Source: Apoda limacodes (Eukaryota; Arthropoda; Insecta; Lepidoptera; Limacodidae). From it: DNA of 64,000 bases. The position numbers were made by a program, and so were the translations under genes. The stretch lies in NCBI GenBank assembly GCA_946406115.1, contig OX291544.1:21779521-21843520 (forward strand). The letters are read 5' to 3'. This document shows, piece after piece, positions 61,601 through 64,000 of the stretch (the first letter of the stretch is position 1; every line of letters starts with the position of its first letter). The notes beneath the pieces were generated by a model, which saw only the letters and a list, made by a program, of their open reading frames with translations, searched no databases and was not told the origin of the DNA.

Positions 61601-63351
61601 TTTTTAAATTCCAGGTTAAGATATTCCCAGGAGAAAGTAAATTCGAAACTACTTTGCAAGAAAGTTCTTGGCCTATATGGAATGAAGACTTTAAATTCCA
61701 ATTAAAACCAAAAACTACAAATGCTAAAGGGGCATCGGACCTTCAGAGTCAACTAGCTGGTCATTTCCTATCCCTGACAATTTACGCCATACTGGAACCG
61801 CCTAAACAAGACACTGATAAAAGAAAAAGTATGAAGAGTTTAGAAAGTAAAAAGATAGCCAGAATGGCTGAACAAGAGGAGCCTAAGTCTAAAGGGGGAT
61901 TCCTAGAAAAAACCTTCAGTAGTTTTAAGTCAACAAAGACAGAAGCTATTGCTCAGAAATCAATTTTGGAGAAACGACGAACAGTAGGAGCGGCTACGTG
62001 GAATTTTGACTCAAAATTATTTCAGAACGATCTCAAAAATGGACTGATCGGAACCCCTGATATCTGGCGACCTATAAATGCTATTACCAGTGGTATTTCT
62101 ACTGCAGATACAAGGGTGAGTCTATTATATCTTTTAAAAATATTTATAGATCCTAAAATATAGGATGCGATGCGATCTACGACAGCTGTCTTTGGAATCA
62201 CGTCTATCAAGTTTCGTATTTTCAGACGGTTAAATGTATGCGTGACGATCCTATACTTAATTGTTGTATCGATTTTGCAAATAAAATCAATGGAAATAAT
62301 AGTTACTTTATATATTTAAATATTAGATTTACGCTTTATTATCTATATGTATAAGTATATATACATGCATGTTGTCTTGTTTGTTTGTTTTCTTCCCATT
62401 GCGTTGAATTTTTGGTAAGTTTTTGTGCCCCCGGCCATCAGGAAGGTTTTTGAACAAGTGAATTAAGAGCGGAATTGAGAAACAGGGAAAAGAGAATCAG
62501 GAGGAAAAATTGGTTATTATATTTTTTGGTTAAAAATATTTTCAAACATAAATAATAATATTAACAATAATCGGTTATCATCATCCCAGCACCAGATCTG
62601 TTAATGTGACAGCTCAAGATATATTTTACAAATTAAAGTTATATTTGCAAATACAAGACAAAAGTTTGATCTTCCTTGGAACATAAAAGAATTATGTAAA
62701 ATTGTAGATTTTAAAGAAAGAAGAAGATTTGTCCAGTAGGTTGTTAGAGGTAATTAAAAAGAAACACAGTTTACCTATACCTTTCATAACTCTGCACAAT
62801 CGACGATTGGTCGTCTTTGCTAGTTCTAGTTCCCGCTAATAGTTGAGTTTCGAATTTTTTAAAGCGATGTTTTAACAGATATCTTAAAACAAATACAATT
62901 ACTTACTAGTTAAAGAATGTAGAATTTTTTTTTTTTTCCGTCTAAAACGTTTGCATTAGGACAGTGGAATCGATTTTAAAACCGAGCAGAAAATTGCACT
63001 CTCGAGTGGGGGCAGCCTTATAATAGGTAAAAAATTCAAAAACCGGTACATTTTATGAATATTTAAAAGTACTTATAGAGAAAACAATTTTGGATATTCA
63101 ACTTTATCCGTGTTGTTTGTATTTTTAATAGATCTTTATATTCACTTGGTGATATTCTTAAATAAATGTTCACGTTTATCTTAACCTTTATTTGTATTAC
63201 AGTAAAAATCAAAAACTGTTTTGCGGCTACAGCTTTTTTTTTTAAATTCTTGTTGACACAGGTATTGACGAATACATCCAATAATCGCCAAGGAACGCCA
63301 GACCAGCAGTTGGTCGCTTTCGGTCCTATTTATAAAAGTAAATTCAAATAA
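52644..63351 (+). CDS. Single C2-domain protein, synaptotagmin-like fold
   Basis: Three phase-0 exons join in frame: 52644-52847, 61615-62115 and 63262-63351 (TAA), giving 264 aa. Residues 28-129 look like the first strands of a C2 domain: NLYVTVIGARHLPSL, then GYLVKVKIFPGESKFETTL and WPIWNEDFKFQL, as in synaptotagmin C2 (L.V.V..A..LP, Y.KV..LP, NP.WNE.F.F). A lysine-rich insert at about 130-188 precedes RRTVGAATWNF (189-199), a typical late C2 strand. The aspartates that bind calcium in loop 1 (usually SDPYVK) are replaced by RAHGYLVK, so calcium-independent lipid or protein binding is inferred. No signal peptide or membrane segment is seen; a cytosolic, membrane-peripheral role is likely. 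The ATG is the first one leading into the conserved region. Exon 3 has no recognisable domain and could be alternative; exons 1 and 2 are firm. I do not recognise the specific orthologue. Confidence 0.75.
55877..56390. repeat. Decayed transposon-like sequence of unknown family
   Basis: The minus strand of 56030-55890 reads RGWVSVSFRIGALPAYYKLS and CDCTRRRVMFF; the plus strand of 56265-56360 reads VVLAGRLPNIGLPHMSPQTP. Both resemble text that recurs in lepidopteran repeats, by memory only. No intact gene is present. Confidence 0.35.
56400..56600 (-). mobile_element. RTE-type LINE fragment, minus strand
   Basis: The minus strand encodes SWQWAGHIARRTDNRWER, the conserved RTE C-terminal motif, followed by a decayed region. 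The flanks GGCCACTGCAGCTGGTAGTG and its partial complement CACTGCCAGCTGCAGT make a short inverted repeat around it. Confidence 0.65.
57335..57352. repeat. Poly-C tract, 18 bases
   Basis: Eighteen C in a row follow CTAATA. Homopolymer length in raw assembly may be unreliable. Confidence 0.9.
57380..57670. other. G+C-rich island in the C2-gene intron, unassigned
   Basis: About 290 bp are clearly richer in G+C than the surroundings, with GGGTTCGAAGCTCACGCTGG (tRNA box B-like) and a hairpin GAGACTCCTTTAGAGTCTC. No coding frame or intact tRNA is evident; a SINE or other retroelement piece is likely. Confidence 0.35.
58140..58590 (+). mobile_element. 3' end of a second LINE family
   Basis: The frame LWNALPKDIHCAKSTRVF followed by REVMRTVS and a TAA matches the extreme C-terminus of LINE ORF2 proteins in this group (compare LWNELPAKVFSKDYS at 16040). 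About 370 bp of 3' UTR follows, ending in AATAAATAAA. It lies in the first intron of the C2 gene. Confidence 0.65.
58685..58950 (+). mobile_element. RTE-type LINE 3' fragment
   Basis: Translating around frameshifts gives KLKLQWISHVCRRTDGG, VLKWKPRTGR, DVSLQPFGPTTLKGWL-like text and GRNGAP. This is the familiar C-terminal region of RTE elements (usually LKWQWAGHIARRTD.RW, R.VGRPP.RW.DDL, GWMR.A.DR..WR). It ends near a TGATGA-type tail. It is in the C2-gene intron. Confidence 0.65.
59921..60379. repeat. Inverted repeat, 149-bp arms
   Basis: 59921-60069 and 60231-60379 are complementary with about 9 mismatches in 149 by hand alignment; both include AGTAAGGAGTATCTATAAAT and GATGGATAAGAGCATCATAA (or complements). 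The 161-bp spacer is AT-rich. Confidence 0.85.
60395..60680. repeat. Two tandem 140-bp units
   Basis: CACCCTTAGACAGCC, TACACCATTGTACAGCTA / AAATCCATTGCACAGCTA, GTAATGCTTTCA, CTGTTAAATA and CGCCATTATACA occur in the same order in both halves. Units are about 85% alike. Confidence 0.75.
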
Positions 63352-63352
63352 A
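63347..63352 (+). terminator. AATAAA overlapping the stop of the C2-protein gene
   Basis: AATAAA overlaps the TAA stop of exon 3 and is followed within 15 bp by T/G-rich sequence. This supports exon 3 as the terminal exon with a very short 3' UTR. Confidence 0.5.
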
Positions 63353-63635
63353 AGAAATGTGTTTATTTTTTATATTTTTTGAAGAAATTATTCGTAACAA
63401 GCTTTGTGCCGCAGCTCCACCCGCGCTTAATTCAGTTATCGGCGGATTTCTACGGCAAGTCTCTGATTATAGATCGGTATAATTAAAGTCTGTTATAGCC
63501 GGATACAGTGGTAGTAAGAGTTAGTCCACGTTACATTCGGTTACTAGATATCGTTATTCCTGTGTTTGTTATGTAACAAAAATTAAAAATTACATATTTT
63601 TTCCACGAAGAGTCATTTTATGTTATCTATGCTTA

Positions 63636-64000
63636 GGGTTGCCAGGTCTTAAAACCGAAAAGCCGGACAGACCAGTCAGTTTAGCCGGACATTTGTGTAA
63701 AAAGGCCGAACATCTTGGGTGTGTCTCAGTGTGTGTAACACGACTTAAAAAAACAAGGTTTTTTATTATGGATTTTATAAATTTTAAATTCTAATGAAAC
63801 ACCAAAAAAGATAACGACTCAGTCTTTTTTATTATTAATCATTCAATGTAAAGGCGCTCGGGGCGGAAATCAATACATGACACATATAAATAAAAAATCA
63901 AATTTAAAGCCTAACTAAAGCTGGACAGGCCGAACACCGTTTAATTTGGCCGCACACGCAACCAAAAAGCCTGACTGTGTCCGGCTTTATCCGGGCGCCT
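63636..64000. mobile_element. TIR element cut by the right edge of the window
   Basis: It begins GGGTTGCCAGGT; AAAGCCGGACAG near the left end is mirrored by GTCCGGCTTT near 63985, followed by CCGGGCGCCT at the edge. The right end should complete a GGCAACCC-type terminus outside the window. Confidence 0.55.

Larger units (their letters stand above)
52848..61614 (+). other. First intron of the C2-protein gene, repeat-rich
   Basis: An 8.77-kb intron with donor AAG/GTACCT and acceptor CCAG/GTTAAG. It holds repeat copies (53560-54320), transposon-like text (55877-56600), the poly-C tract, two LINE 3' ends (58140, 58685) and the 2-kb TIR element. No exon was recognised inside it. Confidence 0.6.

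Noticed and set aside
1..64000. Operons, CRISPR arrays, prophage or bacterial defence genes
   Set aside because: Spliced genes and eukaryotic retroelements throughout; no regularly spaced short repeats with unique spacers.

Overview
The window is AT-rich, intron-bearing animal DNA and looks like a moth or butterfly (Lepidoptera) nuclear genome. Support for this comes from protein-coding exons with GT/AG borders that match insect proteins, long AT-rich introns, and a dense set of repeats of the kinds common in Lepidoptera: poly(A)-tailed LINEs, RTE-type 3' ends, tRNA-like SINEs, many short terminal-inverted-repeat (TIR) elements and Tc1-like relics. No bacterial, plasmid or CRISPR features are present.

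Three genes can be supported, all on the + strand. (1) The last four coding exons of nudC (27066-32119), encoding the C-terminal 147 residues of this CS-domain dynein/HSP90 co-chaperone; its N-terminal exons were not found in the 27 kb upstream. (2) A complete seven-exon odr4 homologue (39192-44978, 464 aa), a C-terminally anchored ER membrane protein. (3) A three-exon gene (52644-63351, 264 aa) for a synaptotagmin-like single C2-domain protein that appears to lack the calcium-binding aspartates.

Layout: 1-27 kb is non-coding and repeat-rich. It holds small TIR elements, a near-intact LINE with one in-frame stop (about 14.6-16.24 kb) and a decayed Tc1-like transposase containing an in-frame 72-bp tandem array (21.1-22.7 kb). 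27-32 kb is the nudC 3' end. 32.5-38.7 kb is a transposon pile-up: head-to-head LINE fragments, an ORF1-like LINE fragment, and a 4.1-kb nested foldback element. 39-45 kb is odr4, with a short inverted-repeat element 80 bp before its start codon and a LINE, a SINE and a perfect hairpin element in its introns. 45-52 kb is intergenic, with a BEL/Pao integrase relic. 52.6-63.4 kb is the C2 gene, whose 8.8-kb first intron carries a 2-kb TIR element. Another TIR element is cut by the right edge.

The genes share no obvious pathway; they are simply neighbours. The most unusual material is in the mobile DNA: the nested foldback, the transposase-derived tandem array, and the 2-kb element with TACCCAAGTAGCACA ends. 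I found no evidence for a new enzymatic or defence system.
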